Assembly: GCF_009917385.1 (NCBI RefSeq)
Contig: NZ_QWLJ01000001.1
Location: 215,701 to 279,700, forward strand
Direction of reading: 5' to 3'
Length of the DNA stretch: 64,000 nucleotides
From: Roseburia sp. 1XD42-34
GTDB taxonomy: Bacteria; Bacillota; Bacilli; Bacillales; Amphibacillaceae
The position numbers and the translations under genes were made by a program. The notes under the pieces were generated by a model that was not told the DNA's origin, made no database searches, and was given only the letters and a program-made list of their open reading frames with translations. Numbering within the stretch: position 1 is the first letter of the stretch; every line of letters begins with the position of its first letter. Below, piece by piece: positions 17,593-26,230 of the stretch.

Positions 17593-18327
17593 TTGGATGA
17601 AAAACAAATAAAAGAGTTACTGAGCAAGTTAATTTCATATAAAGAAAGCAAAAAAAATGTATTGTTGATTTTTACTGGAGCGGATCATTATTCGAAGGAA
17701 GTAGAAGAACTATTTATTCACTATCAAGATAAATGTAACTACTTGTTAATTTTTTCTGATGCATGTAAAAGAAATTTTGATACGGATACGTGGAAAAGTA
17801 TGGGGAGTGAAATAGTCGATTTTACTCAATTTCGAAAGATTATTGATCAGATAGATATGGTCCTTCTCCCATTTTTAACGAGAAACTCTTTAGCAAAAAT
17901 CGCATTAGGTATTGCGGATACTCTTCCGTTATTAGCTACTCAACATTGTATATTATCGGGGGAAAATATAATAGCCTTTGAAAATTCCTGGGATGTTAAT
18001 AATGAAATTGGCAAGATACAGGGATTAAATAAAAATGCAACCTATATAAAGATGCTAAACCAGTATAAAAAGCAACTCACAGAATTTGGTGTTATTTCCG
18101 TACCACTTTCCGAGGCAAAGCAGAAAATAGATCAAAAATTATTTAATCTAATTGAGGAACAAGAAACCAATCAATTGCGGGATAAATATGTTGTTAAGGA
18201 AGCTATGAACAAAAACATTCTTACATTAAAAGATGTAATAGATAATCCATCCATTGACATAAGTTCAGAAGTTAAAATGACCGATTTAGCAAGAGATTAT
18301 TTAAGAGATAAAAGAAAGGAATCTTAA
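17593..18327 (+). CDS. BMC-associated flavoprotein-like protein
   Basis: About 244 residues. The central stretch IDMVLLPFLTRNSLAKIALG (residues ~86-105) followed by IADTLPLLATQ is the signature of the flavoprotein fold shared by UbiX, phosphopantothenoylcysteine decarboxylase and dihydromethanopterin reductase. An N-terminal amphipathic helix (KQIKELLSKLISYK) looks like an encapsulation peptide, so the protein may be cargo. Flavoprotein-like genes occur in other GRE-type BMC loci; their role is not settled. A TTG at 17593 with GAGGTGA upstream is the preferred start; a GTG at 17584 in the same frame is possible but has no ribosome binding site. Confidence 0.7.
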   Translation: MDEKQIKELLSKLISYKESKKNVLLIFTGADHYSKEVEELFIHYQDKCNYLLIFSDACKRNFDTDTWKSMGSEIVDFTQFRKIIDQIDMVLLPFLTRNSLAKIALGIADTLPLLATQHCILSGENIIAFENSWDVNNEIGKIQGLNKNATYIKMLNQYKKQLTEFGVISVPLSEAKQKIDQKLFNLIEEQETNQLRDKYVVKEAMNKNILTLKDVIDNPSIDISSEVKMTDLARDYLRDKRKES

Positions 18328-18329
18328 AA

Positions 18330-19835
18330 ATGCCAGAATTTGATAAGGACCTTCAATCAATCCAAGAAGCTAGATTACTAATTGCAACTGCGCAAAAAGC
18401 ACAAGCTGAATTGGCTGAAATGAGTCAAAAGGATATTGATCAGATAGTTGAGCATATGGCTAAAGCAGCTTTTGCTAATGCTGAAAAGTTAGCAATGTTA
18501 GCACATGAAGAAACTGGATTTGGTAATGTTGAAGATAAAATTATTAAAAATAAATTTGCTAGTGAGAAAGTCTATGAAAGCATCAAAAATATGAAAACTG
18601 TGGGTATTTTAAATGATAACGAGAAGCAAAAGGTGATGGAAGTTGCTGTTCCGCTTGGTGTGATAGCGGGGGTAATTCCTTCTACAAATCCCACATCAAC
18701 TGTTATCTACAAGGCACTAATTGCAATTAAAGCAAGAAATGCAATTGTATTTTCTCCACATCCTGGAGCAAAACAATGCATTTTGGAAACGGTAAAGATT
18801 TTAAACAAGGCGGCAATAGAAGCTGGTGCTCCAGCAGGCGCTATTGGAACGTTAACCATCTTAAGTATGCAGGGAACATCTGAATTAATGAAACATAAGG
18901 ATGTTGCTTTAATTCTTGCAACAGGAGGCGGAGCAATGGTTCGGGCGGCTTATAGCTCTGGTAATCCAGCAATTGGCGTCGGACCAGGAAACGGTCCTGC
19001 CTTTATTGAAAGAACCGCTGATATTGAAAAGGCCGTAGCTCGTATTATTTCCAGTAAAACCTTTGATAATGGAGTTATCTGTGCTTCAGAGCAATCTGTT
19101 GTAGTTGAACAAATTAGTGAAAGTAAAGTTATCCAAGAGTTTAAACGACAAGGTGCATATTTCCTAAATGAGAAAGAAAGCCAATTATTATCGAAATTTA
19201 TTTTAAGATCTAACGGGACAATGAATCCAAAGATTGTTGGTAAAACGGCTTACAGCATTGCTCAAATGGCAGATATTGCTGTTCCTGATAATACAACGGT
19301 TTTAATATCTAGACAAACGGAAGTATCAAAAGTAAATCCATATGCTCGTGAAAAATTATGTCCCATATTAGCATTTTATACAGAAAATGATTGGATAAGT
19401 GCATGCGATCGCTGTATTGAATTATTAAATGTTGAAGGCATAGGACATACTTTGTGTATTCATTCGACCGATGAAGCGGTGATTCGTGAATTTTCACTTC
19501 GGAAACCTGTGTCCAGATTTTTAGTTAATACACCAGGGGCTTTAGGCGGTATTGGAGCTACTACAAACCTATCTCCTGCATTAACATTAGGCTGTGGAAC
19601 TGTTGGAGGAAGTTCAACGTCTGATAATATCACCCCTTTAAATCTGCTGAACATTCGTCGTGCATCTTATGGAATAAGAGAAAAAGAAGATATACGATTC
19701 ACATTGAATCAAGATATAACATTCAATGGGCAAAATAATATAGATTTAAATTCCTTAAATAAGGAAATTTCAAAAAAAGAGATTGCACAGTTAATTGAAG
19801 TTGCACTTCAAAAATTAGCAAAAGAGGAAGCATAG
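18330..19835 (+). CDS. CoA-acylating aldehyde dehydrogenase (PduP/CutF type) with C-terminal targeting peptide
   Basis: A 501-residue aldehyde dehydrogenase that oxidises the GRE product aldehyde to acyl-CoA with NAD+. The fold motifs are VIPSTNPTSTVIYKALIAIK, GGGAMVRAAYSSGNPAIGVG and the catalytic cysteine Cys251 in FDNGVICASEQS. The core ends near residue 460 and is followed by a linker and an amphipathic helix KKEIAQLIEVALQKLAK at the extreme C-terminus, the usual place and pattern of an encapsulation peptide in GRE-type microcompartments. It starts two bases after the flavoprotein gene. Propionaldehyde, 3-hydroxypropanal and acetaldehyde are all possible substrates. Confidence 0.93.
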   Translation: MPEFDKDLQSIQEARLLIATAQKAQAELAEMSQKDIDQIVEHMAKAAFANAEKLAMLAHEETGFGNVEDKIIKNKFASEKVYESIKNMKTVGILNDNEKQKVMEVAVPLGVIAGVIPSTNPTSTVIYKALIAIKARNAIVFSPHPGAKQCILETVKILNKAAIEAGAPAGAIGTLTILSMQGTSELMKHKDVALILATGGGAMVRAAYSSGNPAIGVGPGNGPAFIERTADIEKAVARIISSKTFDNGVICASEQSVVVEQISESKVIQEFKRQGAYFLNEKESQLLSKFILRSNGTMNPKIVGKTAYSIAQMADIAVPDNTTVLISRQTEVSKVNPYAREKLCPILAFYTENDWISACDRCIELLNVEGIGHTLCIHSTDEAVIREFSLRKPVSRFLVNTPGALGGIGATTNLSPALTLGCGTVGGSSTSDNITPLNLLNIRRASYGIREKEDIRFTLNQDITFNGQNNIDLNSLNKEISKKEIAQLIEVALQKLAKEEA

Positions 19836-19872
19836 GTAAAAGCGGTAGAAAATAATAAAAAGGTGATAATAT

Positions 19873-20994
19873 ATGAATTCTTTTTTTGTTAAACCTAAGA
19901 TGCTATTTGATGTTAAGACACAAGATTTTCTTAGAACGTGTCAAGGAAATAGATATTTTATTATATCAGACCCGATGATGAAAGAACTGGGATTTATCGA
20001 AATCATTAAAAATGAAATTTTGCAACAAAATAATTCATGCAAAGTTTTCGATAAGATCACACCAGATCCGCAACTTAGTACAGTTGCAGAAGGGTTACAT
20101 GAAATGATGACGTTTAAACCAGATGTGCTAATTGCTATTGGCGGGGGATCAGCCATTGATGCTGCAAAGGGAATGATCCTGTCTTTTAGTAAAATAGACA
20201 GGGATGCAAAAAGACCATTGTTTATAGCCATTCCATCTACAAGTGGAACTGGAAGTGAAGTGACTTCCTTTGCCGTTATTACGAATGGGTTAGAAAAAAA
20301 GCCCATTATAAATGAAGTAATGATTCCAGATATTGCCTTATTGGATGTGGATTTAGTGAAAACAGTTCCGCCAAAAGTTACGGCTGATACTGGTATGGAC
20401 GTACTTACCCACGCAATCGAAGCTTATGTATCGACGAAAGCGACTGAATTTACTGATGCGCTTGCTGAAAAAGCAATTAAGCTAGTATTTGAAAGTTTGA
20501 TAGAAGTATTTAGAGATGGAAGTAAGATAGAACACCGCAATAAAATGCATAAGGCCTCTTCATTAGCTGGGATAGCTTTTACGAATGCATCTCTCGGAAT
20601 TAGTCATAGTATTGCCCATGCCATTGGTGGTATTTTCCATATTTCTCATGGGAGGATCAATGCTTTAATACTTCCACATGTAATAGCTTACAATGCAGGA
20701 TGTGATGGCAAACTCACGCCAACGGCAAATAAATATCAAGAAATATCCCAATTCCTCAACTTACCAGCAGCTACACCAGAGGAAGGCACAAAGAGTCTTA
20801 TTTCCGCTATAAACTTTTTAAATGAAGCATTAACCATTGAAAAAGGTTTCTCAGAATTAGCGATTGAAAAAGACAACTATTATGAGTATAAACATCTCAT
20901 TGCTGATTTTGCGCTACAGGATGATTGTACTACTACAAATCCAAGAGTGCCAACAAGAGAAGAATTGGCCGGTCTTTATTTATCATTATACTAA
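19873..20994 (+). CDS. Iron-dependent alcohol dehydrogenase (PduQ type)
   Basis: A 373-residue group III (iron-activated) alcohol dehydrogenase. The nucleotide-binding IGGGSAIDAAKGM and the SGTGSEVTSFAVIT motif are present, as is the metal-ligand set: the Asp of TGMDVLTHAIEAY and the histidines of HSIAHAIGGIFHISHG. It reduces part of the aldehyde to an alcohol and so regenerates NAD+ for the aldehyde dehydrogenase within the compartment. AAAAGGTGATAAT precedes the ATG. No clear targeting peptide is seen; in PduQ-type enzymes targeting can be indirect. Confidence 0.92.
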   Translation: MNSFFVKPKMLFDVKTQDFLRTCQGNRYFIISDPMMKELGFIEIIKNEILQQNNSCKVFDKITPDPQLSTVAEGLHEMMTFKPDVLIAIGGGSAIDAAKGMILSFSKIDRDAKRPLFIAIPSTSGTGSEVTSFAVITNGLEKKPIINEVMIPDIALLDVDLVKTVPPKVTADTGMDVLTHAIEAYVSTKATEFTDALAEKAIKLVFESLIEVFRDGSKIEHRNKMHKASSLAGIAFTNASLGISHSIAHAIGGIFHISHGRINALILPHVIAYNAGCDGKLTPTANKYQEISQFLNLPAATPEEGTKSLISAINFLNEALTIEKGFSELAIEKDNYYEYKHLIADFALQDDCTTTNPRVPTREELAGLYLSLY

Positions 20995-21015
20995 GGAAGG
21001 GGATAAAAAAAGCTT

Positions 21016-21837
21016 ATGAAAAAGAATTTATTTAATGAATGTATTGCTGAGGCAATTGGTACGTTCTTATTCGTCTTTCTTGGTATAGGGTCCGTTGCTG
21101 TGCTTATTATGATGGACATAGGTATTACTTACTGGGAAATGGCCATGGTTTGGGGAATTAGTGTTGCTTTAGCTATCTATTGTACTGCGCATATATCGGG
21201 TGGACATATAAATCCAGCTGTTACCATTTCAATGGCGATATGGAATAAGTTTCCTTTTCGTAAAGTAATTCCATATATTTTAGCACAAATTATAGGAGCT
21301 TTTTTTGCTGCTGTTTGTAATTACGGGCTCTATCATTCCATTATTGCAAACTATGAGAAAACGGAATCCATTGTTCGTAATACAAGCTCAGGGGCGATGA
21401 CAGCGAATATATTTGTGACTTTTCCTGCAGAAAATATTAATTTACTAACAGCATTTGGAATTGAATTCCTTATTACGATGATTTTAATGTTAGTCATATT
21501 TGTTGTAATTAATAATACGAATGTTCAATCCAGTGGACTTGGAGCAACAATAATTGGTTTAACCATAGCGGTGTGTGGGCTAGCCTTTGGACCTTTAACA
21601 GGCTTTGCTATGAATCCAGCAAGAGATTTGGGTCCAAGAATTTTCACTTTCATCAGTGGCTGGGGAGAAGTCGCACTAGGTCCGAATTATTATGGTTTAA
21701 TTATACCGATTCTCGCACCAATATTAGGAGCTATTTTCGCAGGAGTCGTGTACTTTAAAGTTCTTGTGCCAACTATGGAAAACAAAACAAAAGTAAAAGA
21801 AATGAGAGTAGAAGATGAGAAGCCAAAGTATATTTAA
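21016..21837 (+). CDS. GlpF-type aquaglyceroporin (PduF-like facilitator)
   Basis: A 273-residue MIP-family channel with six membrane helices and two NPA boxes, GGHINPAVTIS and GFAMNPARDLGPR. The Asp directly after NPAR in the second box marks the glycerol-conducting branch rather than strict aquaporins. It probably lets glycerol or 1,2-propanediol into the cell for the GRE, as PduF does in Salmonella. AAGGAAGGGG precedes the ATG. It is the last gene before a ~400-base repeat-filled gap in the locus. Confidence 0.92.
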   Translation: MKKNLFNECIAEAIGTFLFVFLGIGSVAVLIMMDIGITYWEMAMVWGISVALAIYCTAHISGGHINPAVTISMAIWNKFPFRKVIPYILAQIIGAFFAAVCNYGLYHSIIANYEKTESIVRNTSSGAMTANIFVTFPAENINLLTAFGIEFLITMILMLVIFVVINNTNVQSSGLGATIIGLTIAVCGLAFGPLTGFAMNPARDLGPRIFTFISGWGEVALGPNYYGLIIPILAPILGAIFAGVVYFKVLVPTMENKTKVKEMRVEDEKPKYI

Positions 21838-22243
21838 AGAGGTTGTTCAAAATGTGCACTAAACATGACACATCGATATTTTTAGTCGGCTTGTTTCTCC
21901 GTTCCTTGTAAAAGGTCCTACGTGAAAATGTGTTTCGAGGAAGCTTCACTTGTGCTCATATATCTGTAAGCATATGTATCTTCTGTTAAAACTGCCCACG
22001 CTGTGGGCAACATAGAAGCCAGTACACCCTATTACAAGCATACATCTCGAAACTTCGTCCTTCGAACTCAGTCGCTCAAAACGTGCTAGTGTCGTAACAG
22101 GACAAGAAAAGCTACGACAGCAATACATCTCACATAGAAAAATGTTTCTTTTTCAAGGACGCCTGAGACCTTGGCCAACCTCGATCCTTTTTACATTCTT
22201 TTTGAACACGTACTTAAATGAAAACCCGAGAGGAGAAGTAGAC
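21838..22243. repeat. Repeat-filled gap between facilitator and GRE genes
   Basis: The 406 bases begin with AGAGGTTGTTCAAAATG directly after the facilitator stop and end with TTTTTGAACACG just before the GRE ribosome binding site, so the region is bracketed by an inverted TTGTTCAAAA-type pair. Within it, TTTCTTTTTCAAGGACGCCT (22145-22164) is repeated exactly at 25172-25191, downstream of the GRE gene. No gene is present. AGAGGAGAAGTAGAC at the end serves the GRE start. Confidence 0.65.
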
Positions 22244-24772
22244 ATGATAAGAACAGCTTCACGTATTGAACAATTAATGGACCATCTCTATGATCATGAT
22301 CCAATTGTTGAATCAGAACGAGCTTTATTAGTAACAGAATCTTATCAGCAAACAGAAAATCAGCCCATGATAATTCGAAGAGCTAAAGCGTTAGAAAATA
22401 TCTTAGGTAAGATGAAAGTGGTTATTCGCCCGAATGAATTAATTGTAGGGAATCTAGCAACGTCACCACGTGGAACGCAAATTTTCCCGGAATTTTCAAA
22501 CGATTGGCTAGAGGATGAATTTGATCGTATTGAAAAAAGGGCTGGGGATAAATTTATAGTTCCTGAACAAGTAAAACAAGATTTATCAGAGGCATTTAAA
22601 TATTGGAAAGGAAGAACTACAAATGAGCTTGCTACGGAATTAATGTCTCCTGAAACGAAGAATGCCATGAATGCTGGAGTATTTACGGTTGGGAACTACT
22701 ATTTTAATGGTGTGGGCCATATTTCTGTCGATTACAAACTTGTGTTGGAAAAAGGCTTGAAAGGAATTAAAGAAGAGGTATGTACTGCTTTGAAAAGTCT
22801 GGATTACGGGGATCCTGAAATAGTTAAAAAGTCTCTCACATTAAAAGCTATGAGTATCTCATTAGATGCTGTCATGAATTATGCCCGACGATTAGCAGAT
22901 GAAGCAAAATTAGAAGCGGATAGAGAGACAGATTCGAACAGGAAATCAGAATTATTACAGATTGCCGCAAACTGTGCACGTGTTCCAGCAAATCCAGCAA
23001 CATCATTTTATGAAGCACTTCAATCTTTTTGGATTATCCAGGCAGTTATTCAAATTGAATCAAATGGTCATTCGATTTCGCCGATGCGTTTTGATCAATA
23101 TATGTATCCATTTTATAAGAAAGATGTAGAAAATGGTCGACTAGACGAGGCAGAAGCGCAAAAATTATTAGACGTATTATGGGTGAAATTCAATGATGTA
23201 AATAAAATCCGCGATGAAGCATCAACGAAGGCATTTGGTGGATATCCAATGTTCCAAAACTTAATCGTAGGTGGACAAGATAAAGAGGGAATGGATGCAA
23301 CAAACCCATTATCGTATGCTTGCTTACAAGCTACTGCCAATACTAGATTACCACAACCATCCATTTCTATTCGTATATGGAATAAGACCCCTGAATCTTT
23401 AATTCATAAAGCTGGGGAGGTATCACGTTTGGGATTAGGAATGCCTGCTTATTATAGTGATGAAGTTATTATTCCGTCATTAGTTAACCGAGGTATCTCA
23501 CTTACTGACGCAAGAGATTATGGCATTATTGGTTGTGTTGAACCACAAGTTGGTGGGAAAACAGAGGGATGGCATGATGCTGCATTCTTTAATATCCCTA
23601 AGGTTCTGGAGATTACTTTAAATAATGGCTATGCGAATGGTGAAAAAATAGGCTTATCCACGGGTGATTTTTCATCATTTACAACCTTTGATCAATTAAA
23701 AAGTGCATTTGAGGAGCAAATGAAATACTTTGTGAAGCTATTGGTCAATGCCGATAATTCTGTAGACGTTGCGCACGGAGAGCGTGCACCTTTACCATTT
23801 TTATCCTCTATGGTAGAAGGTTGTATCGAGAAAGGTTTGTCTTTACAAGAAGGTGGAGCAAAATATAATTTTACTGGACCACAAGGTGTAGGGATAGCGA
23901 ATGCTGGAGATGCATTAATGGCGATTAAAAAATTGATCTACGAGGATAACAAGCTCTCTATTCATGAGTTAAAAAATGCATTAGATACCAATTTTGGTAA
24001 AGAGCAAAACCAAGCAATCACAAATAGCGAACCTGTTGGAACGAACAAAGATTTATCTCAACTCTCGACCGATGAATTAGTAGAGATGTTAAAAGATCTA
24101 CTTAATGACAACGATACGAACATCAAGAAAAAAGATACCAATGCAAGTCAATCCATGAATGAAAAGGATGGAGAATATATACGTCAATTATTAATTAACG
24201 GTGCACCGAAATACGGTAATGATATCGACGTGGTGGATCAAATGGTGAGAAAGGTTGCACTTATCTATTGTAAAGAAGTACAAAAATATTTAAACCCACG
24301 TGGAGGAACTTTCCAACCAGGGTTATATCCAGTATCAGCCAATGTTTCTTGTGGCTTAGAAACGAAAGCCTCAGCAGATGGACGCTTTGCAGGTGAGCCA
24401 TTAGCAGATGGTGTTTCACCTGTATCTGGAAGTGACCAAAATGGTCCTACAGCAGCATTAAACTCTGTAGCTAAATTGGATCATCATATTGCTTCTAATG
24501 GAACATTGCTAAATCAAAAATTCCATCCATCAGCCTTAGCTGGGAAAGAAGGTTTAAGAAACTTATCAGCATTAGTCCGTAGTTATTTTGAGCAAAAAGG
24601 AATGCATGTCCAATTTAATGTGGTTAGTAAGGAAACATTATTAGATGCGCAAAAGAATCCAGAAAAATACAAGAATCTTGTAGTCCGTGTAGCAGGATAT
24701 AGTGCCCATTTTGTTTCTCTGGATAAAAGTATTCAACAAGATATCATAGCACGTACAGAACAACAATTTTAA
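22244..24772 (+). CDS. B12-independent glycerol/1,2-propanediol dehydratase (glycyl radical enzyme) with internal insertion
   Basis: An 842-residue glycyl radical enzyme closest in remembered sequence to the Clostridium butyricum glycerol dehydratase DhaB1 (787 residues). Visible active-site features are His159 (GVGHISVDY), His276/Ser277 (SNGHSISP), Cys431 and Glu433 (GCVEPQ), Asp445 (GWHDAAFF) and the radical glycine Gly818 (RVAGYSAHF). It dehydrates a vicinal diol or glycerol to an aldehyde. The start at 22244 is chosen for GAGGAGAAGTAGAC; the longer frame from 22142 runs through repeat DNA. Residues ~591-643 are an insertion relative to DhaB1: Asn/Asp/Lys/Ser/Thr linkers around an amphipathic helix STDELVEMLKDLL (608-620). 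Neither terminus carries a targeting tail. Glycerol versus propanediol cannot be decided by eye. Confidence 0.93.
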   Translation: MIRTASRIEQLMDHLYDHDPIVESERALLVTESYQQTENQPMIIRRAKALENILGKMKVVIRPNELIVGNLATSPRGTQIFPEFSNDWLEDEFDRIEKRAGDKFIVPEQVKQDLSEAFKYWKGRTTNELATELMSPETKNAMNAGVFTVGNYYFNGVGHISVDYKLVLEKGLKGIKEEVCTALKSLDYGDPEIVKKSLTLKAMSISLDAVMNYARRLADEAKLEADRETDSNRKSELLQIAANCARVPANPATSFYEALQSFWIIQAVIQIESNGHSISPMRFDQYMYPFYKKDVENGRLDEAEAQKLLDVLWVKFNDVNKIRDEASTKAFGGYPMFQNLIVGGQDKEGMDATNPLSYACLQATANTRLPQPSISIRIWNKTPESLIHKAGEVSRLGLGMPAYYSDEVIIPSLVNRGISLTDARDYGIIGCVEPQVGGKTEGWHDAAFFNIPKVLEITLNNGYANGEKIGLSTGDFSSFTTFDQLKSAFEEQMKYFVKLLVNADNSVDVAHGERAPLPFLSSMVEGCIEKGLSLQEGGAKYNFTGPQGVGIANAGDALMAIKKLIYEDNKLSIHELKNALDTNFGKEQNQAITNSEPVGTNKDLSQLSTDELVEMLKDLLNDNDTNIKKKDTNASQSMNEKDGEYIRQLLINGAPKYGNDIDVVDQMVRKVALIYCKEVQKYLNPRGGTFQPGLYPVSANVSCGLETKASADGRFAGEPLADGVSPVSGSDQNGPTAALNSVAKLDHHIASNGTLLNQKFHPSALAGKEGLRNLSALVRSYFEQKGMHVQFNVVSKETLLDAQKNPEKYKNLVVRVAGYSAHFVSLDKSIQQDIIARTEQQF

Positions 24773-24788
24773 CCGAACATGCTGCTTA

Positions 24789-24889
24789 AAGAGAGTGTTC
24801 AAAAAAAGGTATATTGAAAAGCTTATAGGTTATGGATGTGCGAAGACAAGCTTTTACTTTTGTATTAGTGGTTTTTTGAACATTCTCTT
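24789..24889. repeat. Long imperfect palindrome after the GRE gene
   Basis: Outer arms AAGAGAGTGTTCAAAAAA (24789-24806) and TTTTTTGAACATTCTCTT (24872-24889) match at 17 of 18 positions. Inner AAAAGCTT and AAGCTTTT add to the stem. It belongs to the same GTTCAAAA-type element class as the one before the GRE gene and may also act as a terminator of the GRE transcript. Confidence 0.65.
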
Positions 24890-24945
24890 AAAATATTTAC
24901 GAGGAATTAACAGTTGTTTACTTAACAAATAATTGATATATTGCT

Positions 24946-25232
24946 CTTCATCCAATTAAAACATCCCTCCAAATCAGTTATTGGAGGAATAAGTAAACAT
25001 AAAAGAAATCTTTTTTAACATCATTAAATTATCTCTAATGTAAAGTACTGTAAGACTACTTTATGGTGCTTAAGTCAGAACAACAAAGTTTATGGAAGGC
25101 AACAAATCCCCGTTTCCTTTGTGGCAAACAAGGTGTTTACCTGAGGAGTTTTGACAAACAGAAATCAAGTTTTTCTTTTTCAAGGACGCCTTTGATTATA
25201 ACCTTTATTTTTACTACTTTAATTGGATGAAG
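24946..25232. repeat. Segment with 15-bp terminal inverted repeats (MITE-like)
   Basis: CTTCATCCAATTAAA at 24946-24960 and TTTAATTGGATGAAG at 25218-25232 are a perfect 15-bp inverted pair bounding 287 bases. The interior has no coding frame and includes the 20-bp block at 25172-25191 that is shared with the gap before the GRE gene. It lies between GRE and activase genes. No target-site duplication is obvious, so a mobile origin is only a suggestion. Confidence 0.5.
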
Positions 25233-25280
25233 GAAAACCCCCACTGATTGAATTCACTTTATAGAGGGAGGGTAAAGAGA

Positions 25281-26195
25281 ATGATAAAGAATAAAACAGG
25301 AACTATTTTTGACTTACAACGCTTTTCAGTTCATGATGGTCCTGGAATAAGGACGATTGTATTCTTTAAAGGATGTCCCTTAAGGTGTGAATGGTGCTGT
25401 AACCCAGAGAGTCAACATTTTAAACGCCAATTAATGGTTCTTACTGAAAATTGCATTGATTGCAGACTATGTGAGCCCGTTTGTCCAGTAGGAGCTATTT
25501 CCTTTACACCTGGAGTAACCATTGATCGTGATAAATGCATAGATTGTGGGAAGTGTGCCAATGTATGTTTTAGCGGAGCTTTAACCATGACTGGGAAAGA
25601 AATGACCGTAGAGGAACTCATAAGAGAACTTAGAAAAGACGAAATACATTACCGCAAATCAAATGGAGGTATTACGTTATCTGGTGGAGAAGCATTGGCC
25701 CAGCCTGATTTCGCCGCGGAGTTATTACAAGCGTGTCAACGAGAAGGGTGGCATACCGCGATTGAAACAGCTGCCTTTTCAAGTAAAGAGGCGTTAGAGA
25801 AAGTTCTTCCCCATCTTGATTTAGTGTTACTGGATATAAAACATGCAAATAGTGTGAAACACTATAAACATATTGGACAACCGAATGATCTTATTCTAAA
25901 GAATGCACAAATAATTGCTAACTACCCTAATGTAGAATTATCCATTCGAGTTCCAGTAATCCCAAAATTTAATGATACACCTGAGGAAATAGCGGAGATT
26001 GCTATGATCGCAAAAAAATTAGGTGATATAAAGATGGTTCATTTACTTCCTTATCATGGTTATGGTGCGAATAAATACGCTTCTCTGGATAATGATTATA
26101 AGATGGAAAACATGGAGCCGCCATCAGATAAAAAAATGAACATATTAAAGGAATTGGTAGAAGGAATGGAACTGAGCTGTAAAATTGGCGGATAA
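25281..26195 (+). CDS. Glycyl radical enzyme activase (radical SAM)
   Basis: A 304-residue radical-SAM enzyme that installs the glycyl radical on the dehydratase. The SAM-cluster motif is GCPLRCEWC (Cys32, Cys36, Cys39), preceded by the GRE-activase opening FSVHDGPGIRT. An inserted ferredoxin domain carries two CxxCxxCxxxC clusters (Cys58/61/64/68 and Cys86/89/92/96), as in activases of the glycerol dehydratase class. The SAM-binding SGGEAL segment follows. The start at 25281 has GAGGGAGGG upstream; the longer TTG frame at 25248 does not. It is separated from its GRE by ~500 bases of repeats. Confidence 0.95.
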   Translation: MIKNKTGTIFDLQRFSVHDGPGIRTIVFFKGCPLRCEWCCNPESQHFKRQLMVLTENCIDCRLCEPVCPVGAISFTPGVTIDRDKCIDCGKCANVCFSGALTMTGKEMTVEELIRELRKDEIHYRKSNGGITLSGGEALAQPDFAAELLQACQREGWHTAIETAAFSSKEALEKVLPHLDLVLLDIKHANSVKHYKHIGQPNDLILKNAQIIANYPNVELSIRVPVIPKFNDTPEEIAEIAMIAKKLGDIKMVHLLPYHGYGANKYASLDNDYKMENMEPPSDKKMNILKELVEGMELSCKIGG

Positions 26196-26230
26196 ACGAA
26201 TGGACTGATTACTTCTAGGAGATGGGAAAA

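Noticed and set aside
22142..22243. Longer N-terminus for the GRE (34 extra residues) as a targeting peptide
   Set aside because: This part lies in repeat DNA shared with 25172, has no ribosome binding site, and the ATG at 22244 has GAGGAGAAGTAGAC directly before it.
22244..24772. Choline trimethylamine-lyase (CutC) identity for the GRE
   Set aside because: The sequence follows glycerol dehydratase throughout (NGHSISP, GVGHISVDY, GWHD), and neighbours include a GlpF-type facilitator and a PocR-domain sensor rather than choline transport genes.
24946..25232. Insertion sequence between GRE and activase
   Set aside because: There are terminal inverted repeats but no transposase and no visible target duplication, so it is listed only as a repeat.
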